From NCBI GenBank assembly GCA_958267355.1, contig OY279575.1, forward strand, positions 914,335 through 978,334: a stretch of DNA of 64,000 nucleotides, read 5' to 3'. This DNA is from an uncultured Alphaproteobacteria bacterium (lineage in GTDB: Bacteria; Pseudomonadota; Alphaproteobacteria; JALCBB01). The position numbers and the translations under genes are program-made. Each line of letters starts with the position of its first letter. Positions within the stretch are counted from its first letter, which is position 1. Below, piece by piece: positions 9,270 through 18,825 of the stretch. The notes beneath the pieces were generated by a model, which had not been told where the DNA came from, ran no database searches, and saw only the letters and a program-made list of their open reading frames with translations.

Positions 9270-9989
9270 ATGACTGAACGACAAATACCACGCTACACCC
9301 GTAGAATCGCCTTACAGAGCAGTACAGTGCTTCTGGGCGTATCTGCCTTGTCTCCCCTGCTGATTCGCCCATCCTACGCCAGTGCCCTGAAATCTGGCTT
9401 CGCAGGAGAAAGAATCGGCTTATCGCCCGAAGATCGCGATTATCTGCTGGATGCAGATCATGTGCCGCAATATGGCAAGTCGCAAGCCAATGTGGTGATT
9501 GCTGAGTTTAGTGACTTTCGCTGTCCGCACTGTCGTACTTCTACGGCTACTCTGCGCCGTGCTTTCAAGCGCGATGGTGAAGTCCTATGGACTTTCGCTG
9601 CTCTACCCATCTTGGGCTTGGATTCAGAAGAACTGGCTCGCCTTGGCTATGCCGCTCACGAAGAAGGGAAATATCCCGATTGGCACTTCACGGTTATGTC
9701 GTGGCCTGGACAAATGCGCGCCACCAAAGCCCCCGCCATCGCCGAGTCAATTGGCTTGGACTTTGAAGCTTTACGCACCCATATCCGCGAGTCCGATTAC
9801 GACACGCGGATTCGCAACAACATAAGGCTTGCCCAGCGTTTGGGCATTCGTGGTACGCCGGGCTTTATTGTCTTTAATCGCCAAGCGCAAAAAACCGAAA
9901 AGGGTGAATTTCCTGCCCAGCTTCTACGCGGACAACGCAACGAAGAAGAATTTCTTACTGTCTTCCAGCAAGTGCGCAAACGCGCCTAG
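9270..9989 (+). CDS. DsbA-family thiol:disulfide oxidoreductase
   Basis: Periplasmic thioredoxin-fold protein of 239 residues. The N-terminus has arginines at 8 and 11-12 followed by a hydrophobic stretch (about 13-38, ending SYASA), a signal peptide that could use Sec or, less surely, Tat. The active-site motif is C85-P-H-C88 in DFRCPHCRTS, and the cis-proline loop is GIRGTPGFIVFN near 192-203. The helical insertion between these follows the DsbA/DsbG-like 'thioredoxin_4' family layout. It probably introduces or isomerises disulfides in exported proteins. It stands alone after the repeat array and converges with dnaE. Confidence 0.85.
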   Translation: MTERQIPRYTRRIALQSSTVLLGVSALSPLLIRPSYASALKSGFAGERIGLSPEDRDYLLDADHVPQYGKSQANVVIAEFSDFRCPHCRTSTATLRRAFKRDGEVLWTFAALPILGLDSEELARLGYAAHEEGKYPDWHFTVMSWPGQMRATKAPAIAESIGLDFEALRTHIRESDYDTRIRNNIRLAQRLGIRGTPGFIVFNRQAQKTEKGEFPAQLLRGQRNEEEFLTVFQQVRKRA

Positions 9990-10038
9990 ACCTGCGGCAA
10001 TGGTCTAGCCGAGCCAATTGCCCACAAAGCAAACTGCA

Positions 10039-13000
10039 TCACGCTGACAAGTCAGCATGGTGCGATAACTTTTCTATCAGCTCGGGTGAGCTGTGCCACT
10101 TGCCTGGCAGGTTTATCTTTGCCTCGCGTCCGCGTGAATCGCGACAGGTGAGACGCACCGTAAAGCCTGTTCCGTTTGCCGTAGTGCTTGCGCCGTTTTG
10201 CGCTTCGCTTTGGGCTTCGTTTCTTGCTCCATACTTTGTTCCGTTTTGTGCTTCGTTCTTTGCTCCGTTTTGTGCTCCGTTCTTGGCTTCGGTCAAAATC
10301 TGCATCGTGGCAGTCAAAGCACTTTCATCGTGAGTCACAATATGCAAAGAAATAAAACTCTGCTTCTGCACGAATTCATCCAATGGCAAGGCACGCTGAA
10401 CCGTTAGACGCAAATCACTTCTATCAATCATCTGCGAAACTTCTGCATCTACAACCAGTCGCTGACCTTCTAGCAAAATCTTTTCGTATTGTTGCAGCTT
10501 CTCCGAAAACAGCATCAACTCAAAAGAGCCACTTGCATCAGACAGGCGCAACATTCCATACGAATTGCCCTTGCGCGAACGGCGACGCGAAAGCTTCAAA
10601 ATATCACCTGCCACCCGAACTTTCTTCGTGCTTTTTGGATCAAGCTGCGCCACTTCTTCCAGTGGCACAACTTCGGCAAGACGCAAAAACGCCGCGTATT
10701 TCTGCAACGGATGATCCGTCAAATAAAATCCCAGAGCGGCAAATTCATAACGCATCTTCTCGCTATCGCTCCAACCGTCGCCCTGCCCGTTGCCTGTGCC
10801 TTCCCCCGAACGGACAGGCATATCCAAGCCCAAGCCCATACCGCCTGTGCTCGCTCCTTGGACTAGAGTCTGCGCTGACTCAAACACCTGCCGCCGTGAG
10901 CTGATAATTGCGTCCAGTGCTCCCGAAGCCGCTAACTGCTCAAGATCGCGGCGGTTGAGCCTTGCTTCCCTGAGACGAGCCAGAAAGTCTTCCACGGAAG
11001 CGTAGGCTCCACTGCTCTCACGCTCGGCAACGATTGCCTGTGCCTTGGGGAGTCCGAAATTGCGAATTGCCCCTAGTCCGTAGCGCACCCCTACCTTGCT
11101 TCCTGTCTCGCTTTCTGTGGAGCAAGTTGCAAACCCCATCTGCGACTCAGCCACCGATGGCGGAAGCAACGGAATTCCCAACCGCCGCAATTCGTGGCGG
11201 TAGGCTTCTATGCGGTCTGTGTTTGACATCTCGTGGGTCATCAGTGAAGCAAGAAACTCGGCGGGATGATGCGTCTTCAACCACGCCGTACGATACGACA
11301 AGAGCGCATAACAAGCCGCATGCGCCTTGTTGAAGCCATAGCCTGCGAACTTCTCAATCAGAGCAAACAAGTCGCGGGCTATTCCCATAGACAAGTCGCG
11401 TTTTTCACATCCTGAAAGAAACCGTTTTTCGTGCGCCATCATTTCCGCGCGGATTTTCTTGCCCATCGCTCGCCGCAACTCATCGGCTTCCCCTAAGCTG
11501 TAGCCTGACATCTGGCGGGCGATCTGCAGGACCTGTTCTTGATAAACAATAATTCCGTATGTCTCGCGCAAAATTGGCTCTAGGTCAGGATGCTGATAGC
11601 GTATCTTCTCAGGGTTCTGCTTGTTTTCTGTGTAGGCAGGAATATTTTCCATCGGCCCTGGACGATACAAAGCCACCAAGGCGATAATATCTTCAAGGCA
11701 CGAAGGCCTAGAGCGATGAATTGCATCGCGCATACCTCCTGACTCCAATTGAAACACGCCAATTGTAGATTCGGTGCATAACATCTTGTAGGTATCTGCA
11801 TCGTCTAGCGGAATCTTCTCAATATCAAAGTCAGCATTTTGTGTCCGTACCATCTCCACCGCGTCTTGGATAATCGTCAGGGTACGCAAGCCCAAAAGGT
11901 CAAACTTCACCAAGCCTGCTTGCTCTACCCACTTCATACTGAACTGCGTAGTTGCTGCCGTGCCATGTGGGTCACGGAACAATGGCACCTTGGTGCGCGT
12001 GGCTTCATCTGAAATGACAATTCCTGCTGCATGGGTAGAAGCGTGGCGGTAGAGTCCTTCCACTTCTTGCGCCCGTTCGTAGACCCGTTGCGCTAACTCC
12101 GACTCTTCGCACAAGGCACGAAACGCTGCTTCTTTCTTGTAGGTCTCACTTAAGGCACCACTCAACGGCGGCACCATACGGCACATTCTATCCACCAAGC
12201 GATAGGGTGCATCTAGCACTCGCCCGACATCACGCAACGCTGCTCGGGCTTGTAGAGTTCCATAGGTGCCAATCTGTGCTACCCGTGCGCCGCCATAGCG
12301 TGTCCGTACATATTCGGTGACTTCATCGCGCCGCTCTTGGCAGAAATCAATATCAAAGTCGGGCATAGAAACCCGCTCAGGATTTAAAAACCGCTCAAAC
12401 ACTAGCCCCCAACGCAATGGATCTAAGTCCGTGATCATCAGCGACCAAGCCACCAGCGAGCCTGCGCCCGAGCCACGCCCAGGGCCAACAGGAATTCCCT
12501 GCCTACGCGCCCACTGCACAAAATCAGCAACAATCAAAAAGTATCCAGCAAATCCCTCGTTAGAGATGATTTCAAGCTCTTTCTCTAACCGCTTTGCGTA
12601 GTCTGTGTGCTCGGCAGAAAGTGGCGTTGTGGCGAGACGCTGTTGCAATCCTTCTTCGGCTTGGCTCCGCAACAAAGCCTTTTCATCGGCTTCTTCAAAG
12701 GCAGGAAGACTCGGCTCCTGCGACTCAGGAAAGAAACAACACCGCTCGGCTATCACAACACTATTGGCGATTGCTTCGGGCAGGTCAGCGAAACGCTGTT
12801 GCATTTCCTGTGCTGACAAAAAGCGATGATTTGGCGTGCGCTTGGGTCTATCGGAATCGGTGAGCCGCGTATTGGCAGCAATAGACAGCAATACCTCGTG
12901 CGCAGGAAAAAACGACTCCACGCCAAACAAAACCGAGTTGGTTGCAACAATCGGCACTTGGTTAGATTTGGCGAAATCCAAAAGCATTGGCTCAACTGCC

Positions 13001-13557
13001 TGCTCTTCTTTTGTGCCGCTTGTAATTCCGTTTCCGTTTCCGTGTCGTTGTAGTTCTACATAAAGCCTATCGCCAAAAGCTTCCTTCAAAGTCTGCAGTA
13101 TTTTCTTGGCATCTTGCCTTTGATGTGTGGCAAAAGTTTTGGCGACGATTCCATCAACTCCGCCTGTTAGGCAGATGAGTCCTTCGTTATGAGCGCAAAT
13201 TGTCTGCAAAGAAACATTCGGCGGCTGGTCTTCATCATCAGGAGCCAAGTACGAGTCCGAAGATAAAGCAAGCAAGTTGCGATACCCCTTTTCGTTTTTA
13301 GCAAACAGCACCAAACCGCCTGCGGCTTGTCGTGCTGACTCGGCGACAGGCAGAAGCGTACCAATGATTGCTTGGATTGATTGCGCCTGAGCTAGATGCG
13401 AAAATTCTAAGGCACCCGCTAAGGTGTTGCGGTCAGCGACTCCGACTGCGGGCATTTCGTTATCGGCACAGAGGGAGAGCAGATCGCTCATCTCCACAGC
13501 CCCTTCTAGGACTGAATAGGGGGTAGTGGCACGGAGATGTATAAACGGCGGGCGCAT
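10039..13557 (-). CDS. dnaE: DNA polymerase III alpha subunit
   Basis: Replicative DNA polymerase catalytic subunit, 1172 residues, similar to the usual length of about 1160. The N-terminal PHP domain starts FIHLRATTPYSVLEGAV. The polymerase signature MPDFDIDFCQERRDEV gives metal-binding Asp400 and Asp402 (equivalent to E. coli 401/403). The PGRGSGAGSL loop precedes it. The tandem HhH and OB-fold regions follow (RVAGDILKLSRRRSRKGNSYGMLRLSD near 1000). Near residues 1105-1145 there is an odd low-complexity insertion made of 4-residue units such as NGAQ, NGAK, NEAQ (DNA about 10180-10290), located in the C-terminal tail after the OB fold. It follows lolD and ends the proS-lolC-lolD-dnaE cluster. 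Confidence 0.95.
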   Translation of the reverse strand: MRPPFIHLRATTPYSVLEGAVEMSDLLSLCADNEMPAVGVADRNTLAGALEFSHLAQAQSIQAIIGTLLPVAESARQAAGGLVLFAKNEKGYRNLLALSSDSYLAPDDEDQPPNVSLQTICAHNEGLICLTGGVDGIVAKTFATHQRQDAKKILQTLKEAFGDRLYVELQRHGNGNGITSGTKEEQAVEPMLLDFAKSNQVPIVATNSVLFGVESFFPAHEVLLSIAANTRLTDSDRPKRTPNHRFLSAQEMQQRFADLPEAIANSVVIAERCCFFPESQEPSLPAFEEADEKALLRSQAEEGLQQRLATTPLSAEHTDYAKRLEKELEIISNEGFAGYFLIVADFVQWARRQGIPVGPGRGSGAGSLVAWSLMITDLDPLRWGLVFERFLNPERVSMPDFDIDFCQERRDEVTEYVRTRYGGARVAQIGTYGTLQARAALRDVGRVLDAPYRLVDRMCRMVPPLSGALSETYKKEAAFRALCEESELAQRVYERAQEVEGLYRHASTHAAGIVISDEATRTKVPLFRDPHGTAATTQFSMKWVEQAGLVKFDLLGLRTLTIIQDAVEMVRTQNADFDIEKIPLDDADTYKMLCTESTIGVFQLESGGMRDAIHRSRPSCLEDIIALVALYRPGPMENIPAYTENKQNPEKIRYQHPDLEPILRETYGIIVYQEQVLQIARQMSGYSLGEADELRRAMGKKIRAEMMAHEKRFLSGCEKRDLSMGIARDLFALIEKFAGYGFNKAHAACYALLSYRTAWLKTHHPAEFLASLMTHEMSNTDRIEAYRHELRRLGIPLLPPSVAESQMGFATCSTESETGSKVGVRYGLGAIRNFGLPKAQAIVAERESSGAYASVEDFLARLREARLNRRDLEQLAASGALDAIISSRRQVFESAQTLVQGASTGGMGLGLDMPVRSGEGTGNGQGDGWSDSEKMRYEFAALGFYLTDHPLQKYAAFLRLAEVVPLEEVAQLDPKSTKKVRVAGDILKLSRRRSRKGNSYGMLRLSDASGSFELMLFSEKLQQYEKILLEGQRLVVDAEVSQMIDRSDLRLTVQRALPLDEFVQKQSFISLHIVTHDESALTATMQILTEAKNGAQNGAKNEAQNGTKYGARNEAQSEAQNGASTTANGTGFTVRLTCRDSRGREAKINLPGKWHSSPELIEKLSHHADLSA

Positions 13558-13647
13558 TCCGCCAAGGATACAACTTCAGCAAAATTTCAGGGCAGGAAAT
13601 CTGCTTCCTGCAGTGTAAAAGCTGGTGTAAAGGCTTGGGAGTAAAAG

Positions 13648-14331
13648 TCAGGCGGGATGCAACAACCCGCCTTCTAAGCGGAAAATCCTATCGGTCTTGG
13701 CGGCGAGTGCGGCGTTGTGCGTTGCTAACAGCACTGCTGCATCGGTGCGACGGACAAGGGTTTGTAGAAGGGCAAAAGCCATTTCTGCTGAGTCTGCGTC
13801 TAAGTTGCCTGTGGGCTCATCTGCTAGTACCAAGCGTGGTGTATGCACCAATGCGCGGCATAGGGCGACTCGTTGCTGTTCGCCTCCTGACAGACGCGAT
13901 GGACGGTGTTCGGCTCGTTCGGCAAGTCCAACGCTATCTAGCAGATCTAGGGCTTGTTTGCGCGCTTCTTTTGCTCCTATACCATTGAGACGAAGCGGTA
14001 GAGCAATATTTTCCCACGCCTTAAAATCAGACAAGAGATAATGATACTGATAGACAAACCCCAGTGCGCGTCGGCGCAACAAAGTGCGCTCGGAATCTGT
14101 TGCAGAAGTTACATCCTTGCCATTCATCAGCAAAGTGCCACCGCTTGCGCCATCCAACAAGCCTGCGACTTGTAGCAGTGTGCTTTTACCACTGCCCGAA
14201 GCTCCGACCAGTGCTACGGTTTCTCCTGCTCGCAAGGTGAGGGAAACAGATTTCAAAACCTGCACTTCCTGCTTGGCTTGGCGAAAGTGTCGCTCTATTT
14301 CGCGTAGTTCTAAAATGGCGGTATCACTCAT
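13648..14331 (-). CDS. lolD: Lipoprotein-releasing ABC transporter ATPase
   Basis: ATPase of the LolCDE complex, which extracts outer-membrane lipoproteins from the inner membrane and passes them to LolA. The 227-residue protein has Walker A GASGSGKST (about 43-51), Q-loop FVYQYHYLLSDFKAWENI (LolD-type, usually FVYQFHHLLPDF), signature LSGGEQQRVA and Walker B LVLADEPTGNLD. Its start overlaps the lolC/E stop by 8 bases, so the two are translationally coupled. Confidence 0.92.
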   Translation of the reverse strand: MSDTAILELREIERHFRQAKQEVQVLKSVSLTLRAGETVALVGASGSGKSTLLQVAGLLDGASGGTLLMNGKDVTSATDSERTLLRRRALGFVYQYHYLLSDFKAWENIALPLRLNGIGAKEARKQALDLLDSVGLAERAEHRPSRLSGGEQQRVALCRALVHTPRLVLADEPTGNLDADSAEMAFALLQTLVRRTDAAVLLATHNAALAAKTDRIFRLEGGLLHPA

Positions 14332-15565
14332 TGCGTAGTACCTCCACAGGATCTAGACGAGCTGCTCGCAAAGCTGGCCACAAAGGTGCGAGCAGACTTA
14401 TCACCAAAGCGGCTCCGACAATCAGCGCAACTTCCTTTGCATCACGCTCGGCAGGAAGCTGTGAGAGAAAATAGACTTCTGAGGCGAAGACTTCGGCTCC
14501 TGAAAATTTCTCCACCCAAGTTTGCAGGGTTTCTATGTTGTCGGTAATTAAAACGCCTAAAAGCCAGCCGCCAAAGACTCCGATGGTTCCTATCAATCCG
14601 CCGCAAACCAAAAAGACTCGTGCTACGGCGGAACGTTTAAGCCCTAGTGTGCGAAGTATTGCGATTTCTTTTGTCTTGTCATTGACGAGCATATATTGCC
14701 CACTGACTACATTAAACGCCGCGACCAGAATAATCAGCGACAGGATTAGAAACATTACATTGCGTTCAACTCTTAGAGCTCCGAGAAAAGTTGTATTGGC
14801 GGCGCGCCAATCTAAAATTCGCCAGCCATCGCCTAGTTCTTCTTGCAGGATTGGCACTAGCTGTTCGGCGGCTTCAACATCTGTGGCGAAAATTTCTATT
14901 GCGTTAACCGCTCCTTCGTACGACAAGAATGATTGTGCGCGTTCTAAGGGCATTAGCACGAAGCCGCTATCGTATTCGTTGAAGCCTAGAGCAAAAGTGC
15001 CAGCTACAGAGAAGAGTCCTTGCCTTGGCAGTGTGCCCAAGGCTGTGCGTGCGCCTGTTGGGTCTAGCAGGGTGATGGAGTCGCCTGTGCCGATTGCGTA
15101 TCGTTCTGCCAGACGCTGACCGAGTAGTAATCCGCCTTGGACAAATCCTGCGTGTGCTTCGTCGCTAACCGAGTCAGCAATTTCGGCACGCAGGGGCAAA
15201 TCGTCCGCCGCCAGAGCCCGCAAGCCGACACCGACAGTTCGTCCGCGATGGGAGATTAACGCTTGCTCCTGAATGACAGGAAAAACCAGCGACACGCCTT
15301 CCATCTTTTCAATTCGCGTGGAGATATCGCTGTAATCGCCAGGCAAAGCCCCGCCATCGGCGGCGTATAGGGTTAGGTGTCCGTTGAAGCCAAGTATCCG
15401 TGCGATTAGGTCTTTACGGAAGCCATTCATCACCGCCATTACGGTGATCAGGGTTGCGACTCCGAGGATAATTCCGACGAAGGAAAACAGCGCGATGATG
15501 GAGACAAATCCGCCGCCGCGTCCTGTTAGATAGCGTCTTGCGAGTTGGAGTTCGAGCCGAAACAC
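14324..15565 (-). CDS. lolC: Lipoprotein-releasing ABC transporter permease (LolC/LolE)
   Basis: Integral inner-membrane subunit of the Lol exporter, 413 residues. It starts MFRLELQLARRYLTGRGGGFVSIIALFSFVGI, the standard LolC/E N-terminus with one transmembrane helix. A large periplasmic MacB-like domain follows (about 45-250), then three C-terminal helices and the ending LDPVEVLRNE, typical of FtsX-family permeases. Alphaproteobacteria often have one such permease serving as both LolC and LolE. That is an inference here, as only one copy is in view. It overlaps lolD and follows proS by 23 bases. Confidence 0.9.
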   Translation of the reverse strand: MFRLELQLARRYLTGRGGGFVSIIALFSFVGIILGVATLITVMAVMNGFRKDLIARILGFNGHLTLYAADGGALPGDYSDISTRIEKMEGVSLVFPVIQEQALISHRGRTVGVGLRALAADDLPLRAEIADSVSDEAHAGFVQGGLLLGQRLAERYAIGTGDSITLLDPTGARTALGTLPRQGLFSVAGTFALGFNEYDSGFVLMPLERAQSFLSYEGAVNAIEIFATDVEAAEQLVPILQEELGDGWRILDWRAANTTFLGALRVERNVMFLILSLIILVAAFNVVSGQYMLVNDKTKEIAILRTLGLKRSAVARVFLVCGGLIGTIGVFGGWLLGVLITDNIETLQTWVEKFSGAEVFASEVYFLSQLPAERDAKEVALIVGAALVISLLAPLWPALRAARLDPVEVLRNE

Positions 15566-15588
15566 GGATTCAATCAGCCAAGCTACGA

Positions 15589-16923
15589 TTAAGAGCTGTT
15601 GGTTAAAAGGGCAAGTGCCTGTTCCAATGGCACGACTTGGGCTTCATCTTCGGTGCGGCGTTTGATTTCGATTGTGCCTGAGTCTGCATTGCGCGGAGAC
15701 ACCACCCACCGCCATGGAAAGCCTAGCAAGTCGGCTTCAGAAAATTTTGCGCCTGCGGACTCGTCGCGGTCATCGTAAAGCACTTCTACGCCAGCGGCTT
15801 GTAGGGCTTGCATGGTTTTTTCGGCGAGTGCATCGCAGGCTGTGTTTCCGACTCGGACATTAATCAGCGACACCTGAAACGGAGCTACAGGTGCAGGCCA
15901 GCAGATTCCTTTTTCGTCGTGGCAGGCTTCTATGATGGCACCGACTAGGCGTGAGACTCCGATACCGTATGAGCCCATCTGCACGGGCACGCGATTGCCG
16001 TTTGCGTCTGAGACCATGGCACCGAGTGGCTCGGAGTATTTGGTGCCGAAGTGGAAGATATGCCCGACTTCTATTCCGCGTCCTTGGTAGCGACGGGTTT
16101 CGGGCACTTCTTTGGCGAAGAGTTCAGGGTTGTGTTTTTCGTCGGTGCAGGCGTAATAGCCTTCGGTGAACGAGCGTACGATTTCGGCGACTTCTGCTTC
16201 GTTGTCGTAGTTCACCGCTAAGGACAGAACATCGCGTTCTAGTAGGCTTTTGTCGCACCAGATTGCGCTTTCGCCTGTGCTGGCGATGATGATGAATTCG
16301 TGGCTTAGGTTTCCGCCGATGGGGCCTGTTTCGGCTTCCATGGGAATTGCTTGTAGTCCGAGTCGGGCGAAAGTTCGCAGGTAGCTGACGAACATTTTGT
16401 TGTAGGAGTGGCGTGAAGCTTCGGGAGTCAAATCAAACGAGTAATTGTCTTTCATCAGAAATTCGCGCCCGCGCATTACGCCAAATCGCGGACGCAATTC
16501 GTCACGAAACTTCCACTGAATGTGGTAGAGCAGTTGTGGCAAGTCGCGATAGCTGGTGACAGTGTTGGCGAACAGATCGGTGATGACTTCTTCGTTGGTG
16601 GGTCCGTAAAGCAGGTCTCGGTCTTGTCTATCTTTGATGCGGAGCATTTCGGGTCCGTAATCATCGTAGCGTCCTGCTTTACGCCACAAATCTGCCGATT
16701 GGATTGTTGGCATAAGAATTTCGTGACTGCCGGCGCGATTTTGTTCGTCGCGGACTAGGTCAGCGATTTTATCCATAACTCGTAGGCCGAGTGGGAGCCA
16801 GATATAAATTCCTGCTGTTGATTGTCGTACCATTCCTGCGCGTAGCATCAGGCGGTGGGAGATGATTTCTGCCTCCTTGGGGGTTTCGCGGAGGGTAGGA
16901 AGGTAATAACGCGAGCGGCGCAT
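15589..16923 (-). CDS. proS: Prolyl-tRNA synthetase (short form)
   Basis: Class II aminoacyl-tRNA synthetase that charges tRNA-Pro. The true start is ATG 16923 ([19 protein letters not shown]), giving 444 residues. The open frame continues 34 codons upstream, but only through a tandem repeat that encodes implausible sequence. The length matches the short type found in Alphaproteobacteria, which lacks the editing insertion. Motif 2 region [21 protein letters not shown] and motif 3 region [14 protein letters not shown] are visible, and the C-terminus holds the anticodon-binding domain ([13 protein letters not shown] onward). Confidence 0.94.
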   Translation of the reverse strand: MRRSRYYLPTLRETPKEAEIISHRLMLRAGMVRQSTAGIYIWLPLGLRVMDKIADLVRDEQNRAGSHEILMPTIQSADLWRKAGRYDDYGPEMLRIKDRQDRDLLYGPTNEEVITDLFANTVTSYRDLPQLLYHIQWKFRDELRPRFGVMRGREFLMKDNYSFDLTPEASRHSYNKMFVSYLRTFARLGLQAIPMEAETGPIGGNLSHEFIIIASTGESAIWCDKSLLERDVLSLAVNYDNEAEVAEIVRSFTEGYYACTDEKHNPELFAKEVPETRRYQGRGIEVGHIFHFGTKYSEPLGAMVSDANGNRVPVQMGSYGIGVSRLVGAIIEACHDEKGICWPAPVAPFQVSLINVRVGNTACDALAEKTMQALQAAGVEVLYDDRDESAGAKFSEADLLGFPWRWVVSPRNADSGTIEIKRRTEDEAQVVPLEQALALLTNSS

Positions 16924-17314
16924 GGTGAGACTACAGAACGGATAAAACGAGCGGGTGAAGGCGGAGTGAAGACAGGGTAAAGGCGGAGTGAAGACAGGGT
17001 ATAAGGCGGAGTGAAGACAGGGCAAAGGCGGGGTGAAGACAAGTTGAAGCGGGCGACTAGACAGCCAGACAGAAAGTAGCAGACCCAGCGGAAGGTAGCA
17101 GACTAGGCGGAAAGTGGCAGACCAGACGAAAGTAGCAGACCCAGCAGAAGGTAGCAGACTGGGCGCAAGGTGGGTGGCGATTCAGCTGGGATACAATTCG
17201 GCTAATGTGCGAAAGTGTCTGGGGTGCTTTTTGGCAGTTTGCACAAAACGCGGCGTTTTGTCTATTGTGGGCGGGCTCTGCCAAGGATAGCGTAGCCAGA
17301 CTAGCGAGGCGAAG
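16924..17314. repeat. Divergent spacer with two different tandem arrays
   Basis: The gap between proS and the threonine dehydratase gene carries two unrelated arrays. The first (about 16958-17043) has four copies of a 22-25 bp unit built on GCGGAGTGAAGACAGGG. The second (about 17066-17170) has about five copies of a 19-21 bp unit of the type GAAAGTAGCAGACCCAGCG. Promoters for both genes must lie in or next to these arrays. I could not pick them out. Confidence 0.75.
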
Positions 17315-18538
17315 ATGTCAGTAACCATCAAAGAAATTGAAAGTGCGTGCGAGGAAATTCGTGGCTCGGTGGTGCGTACGCCGTTGGTTTATTCGTATCG
17401 TTTGAGTGCTCGGCTGGGGTGTAATCTGTATCTCAAGCTGGAGACACAACAGGCGACGGGTTCGTTTAAGGACAGGGGCAGTTTGCATAAGCTCTTGCAC
17501 TTAGACGAAGCGCAACAGAAGCGTGGCGTTGTTGCTATGTCGGCGGGCAATCATGCGCAGGGTGTGGCGTATCATGCGGCGCGATTGGGTATTCCTGCGA
17601 CTGTGGTTATGCCGACTTTTGCGCCTTTTTCTAAGATTGAGCGCACGCGTTCGTACGGAGCCCAAGTCATCAAGCACGGGGATACACTTGATGCATCGGC
17701 GGTGGTGGCGCGTGAGTTGTCTGAGCGGGATGGTTTGGCGTTTATTTCTCCGTATGATGATGAGCGCATTATTGCGGGACAGGGTTCTATTGGTTTAGAG
17801 ATCATAGAAGACTTACCTGAGACGGATGCAATCTTTGTGCCGATCGGTGGTGGTGGAGTCATTTCGGGTACAGCGATTGCGGCGCAGGCTCGCAAGCGGG
17901 AAGTGGAAGTGTATGGCGTTGAAGCAGACCGTTATCCGTCAATGATTGCGGCGATACGCGGGGAAGAGCCGAAGTTTGGCGAGACTACGATTGCTGATGG
18001 GATAGCGGTAAAACTTCCGGGCAAATTAACTTTGCCGATTGTGCAGGAGCGGGTGCGGGAAATTTTTCTGTGTAACGAAGATGAATTTGAATCGGCGATT
18101 GCAGATTTGGCTGAACAGCAGAAGCTTGTTGTTGAAGGAGCTGGTGCAGCGGGTTTAGCGGCACTGACGCAAAACAAGGAGCAATTTAAGGGGCGTAATG
18201 TTGTGGTGGTTATTTGTGGTGGGAATATTGATAGTCGTATGTTTGCGTCGGTTATGTCGCGTTTTTTGGTTCGTTCGTCGCGGATGGTGCGTTTGCGTAT
18301 TCGTATTGTGGATCGGCCTGGTGAGATGTCGCGGCTCACGGGAGTTATTTCTGCTTGTGGGTCAAACATTCTTGAGCTGCATCACCAGCGGCTTTTTTCT
18401 GATGTGCCTGCTAAGGAAGCTGAAGTAGATGCATTGATAGAGACTTCAGATGCGGCCCACGGTGAGACGATACGCCAGGGGCTTCAAGAAGCGGGGTATG
18501 AAACGCAGATTATGGAAACCACTACGGGTTCTATTTAG
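17315..18538 (+). CDS. ilvA: Threonine dehydratase (biosynthetic type with ACT-like tail)
   Basis: PLP enzyme that deaminates threonine to 2-oxobutyrate, the first step towards isoleucine. It has 407 residues, with a GAGG ribosome binding site before ATG 17315. The PLP lysine is Lys52 in TGSFKDRG, the phosphate-binding glycine loop is PIGGGGVISG near 179, and SAGNHAQGVAYHA is the fold-type II asparagine loop. Residues about 325-407 form one ACT-like domain (VRLRIRIVDRPGEMSRLTGVI), which fits the 400-residue class found in many bacteria rather than the longer E. coli IlvA. Other ilv and leu genes lie about 12 kb away. A catabolic TdcB role cannot be ruled out. Confidence 0.85.
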   Translation: MSVTIKEIESACEEIRGSVVRTPLVYSYRLSARLGCNLYLKLETQQATGSFKDRGSLHKLLHLDEAQQKRGVVAMSAGNHAQGVAYHAARLGIPATVVMPTFAPFSKIERTRSYGAQVIKHGDTLDASAVVARELSERDGLAFISPYDDERIIAGQGSIGLEIIEDLPETDAIFVPIGGGGVISGTAIAAQARKREVEVYGVEADRYPSMIAAIRGEEPKFGETTIADGIAVKLPGKLTLPIVQERVREIFLCNEDEFESAIADLAEQQKLVVEGAGAAGLAALTQNKEQFKGRNVVVVICGGNIDSRMFASVMSRFLVRSSRMVRLRIRIVDRPGEMSRLTGVISACGSNILELHHQRLFSDVPAKEAEVDALIETSDAAHGETIRQGLQEAGYETQIMETTTGSI

Positions 18539-18798
18539 CCTACCGAGTGCAACTCCTTGCCTGCCCTACTTGGCCTGTTGTGCTGCCAGATTGCTTTCCC
18601 TCTCCCTGCCCTATTGTGCCCTATTGTGCCCTATTGTGCCCTATTGCCGCTGTTGTGGTGCAGACTTGCCCTGTTGTGAATAGTCTTGTGCCTTACTGTT
18701 GCCCTACTGTTTCCCTACTGCTTGGGGCAAGCCCGTTGTGCTATCCTATAGCTGGAGGGTTAGCTTCTCCCCTGAGAAGTCAAACTAGGAGGCAAACA
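18539..18798. repeat. Spacer with 10-bp tandem repeat
   Basis: The spacer contains three exact copies of CTATTGTGCC plus partial flanking copies (about 18609-18646). Looser TGCCCTACTG-type units follow to about 18730. No gene is seen. The end of the spacer holds a strong Shine-Dalgarno AGGAGG at 18787-18792. Confidence 0.75.
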
Positions 18799-18825
18799 AT
18801 GGGAAGCATCCAATGCGCAATTTAA
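18799..18825 (+). CDS. Possible 8-codon leader peptide overlapping the amidotransferase start
   Basis: ATG 18799 sits 6 bases after a perfect AGGAGG and reads MGSIQCAI then TAA. The next gene starts at ATG 18813, inside this frame but in another phase. The best ribosome binding site in the area therefore serves the mini-frame, and the main gene may be reached by termination-reinitiation. It could equally be chance, with the AGGAGG simply acting at a long distance of 20 bases. Confidence 0.35.
   Translation: MGSIQCAI

Noticed and set aside
14535..15119. 194-codon plus-strand frame inside lolC
   Set aside because: Antisense shadow; basic Ser/Thr/Arg-rich composition typical of such frames.
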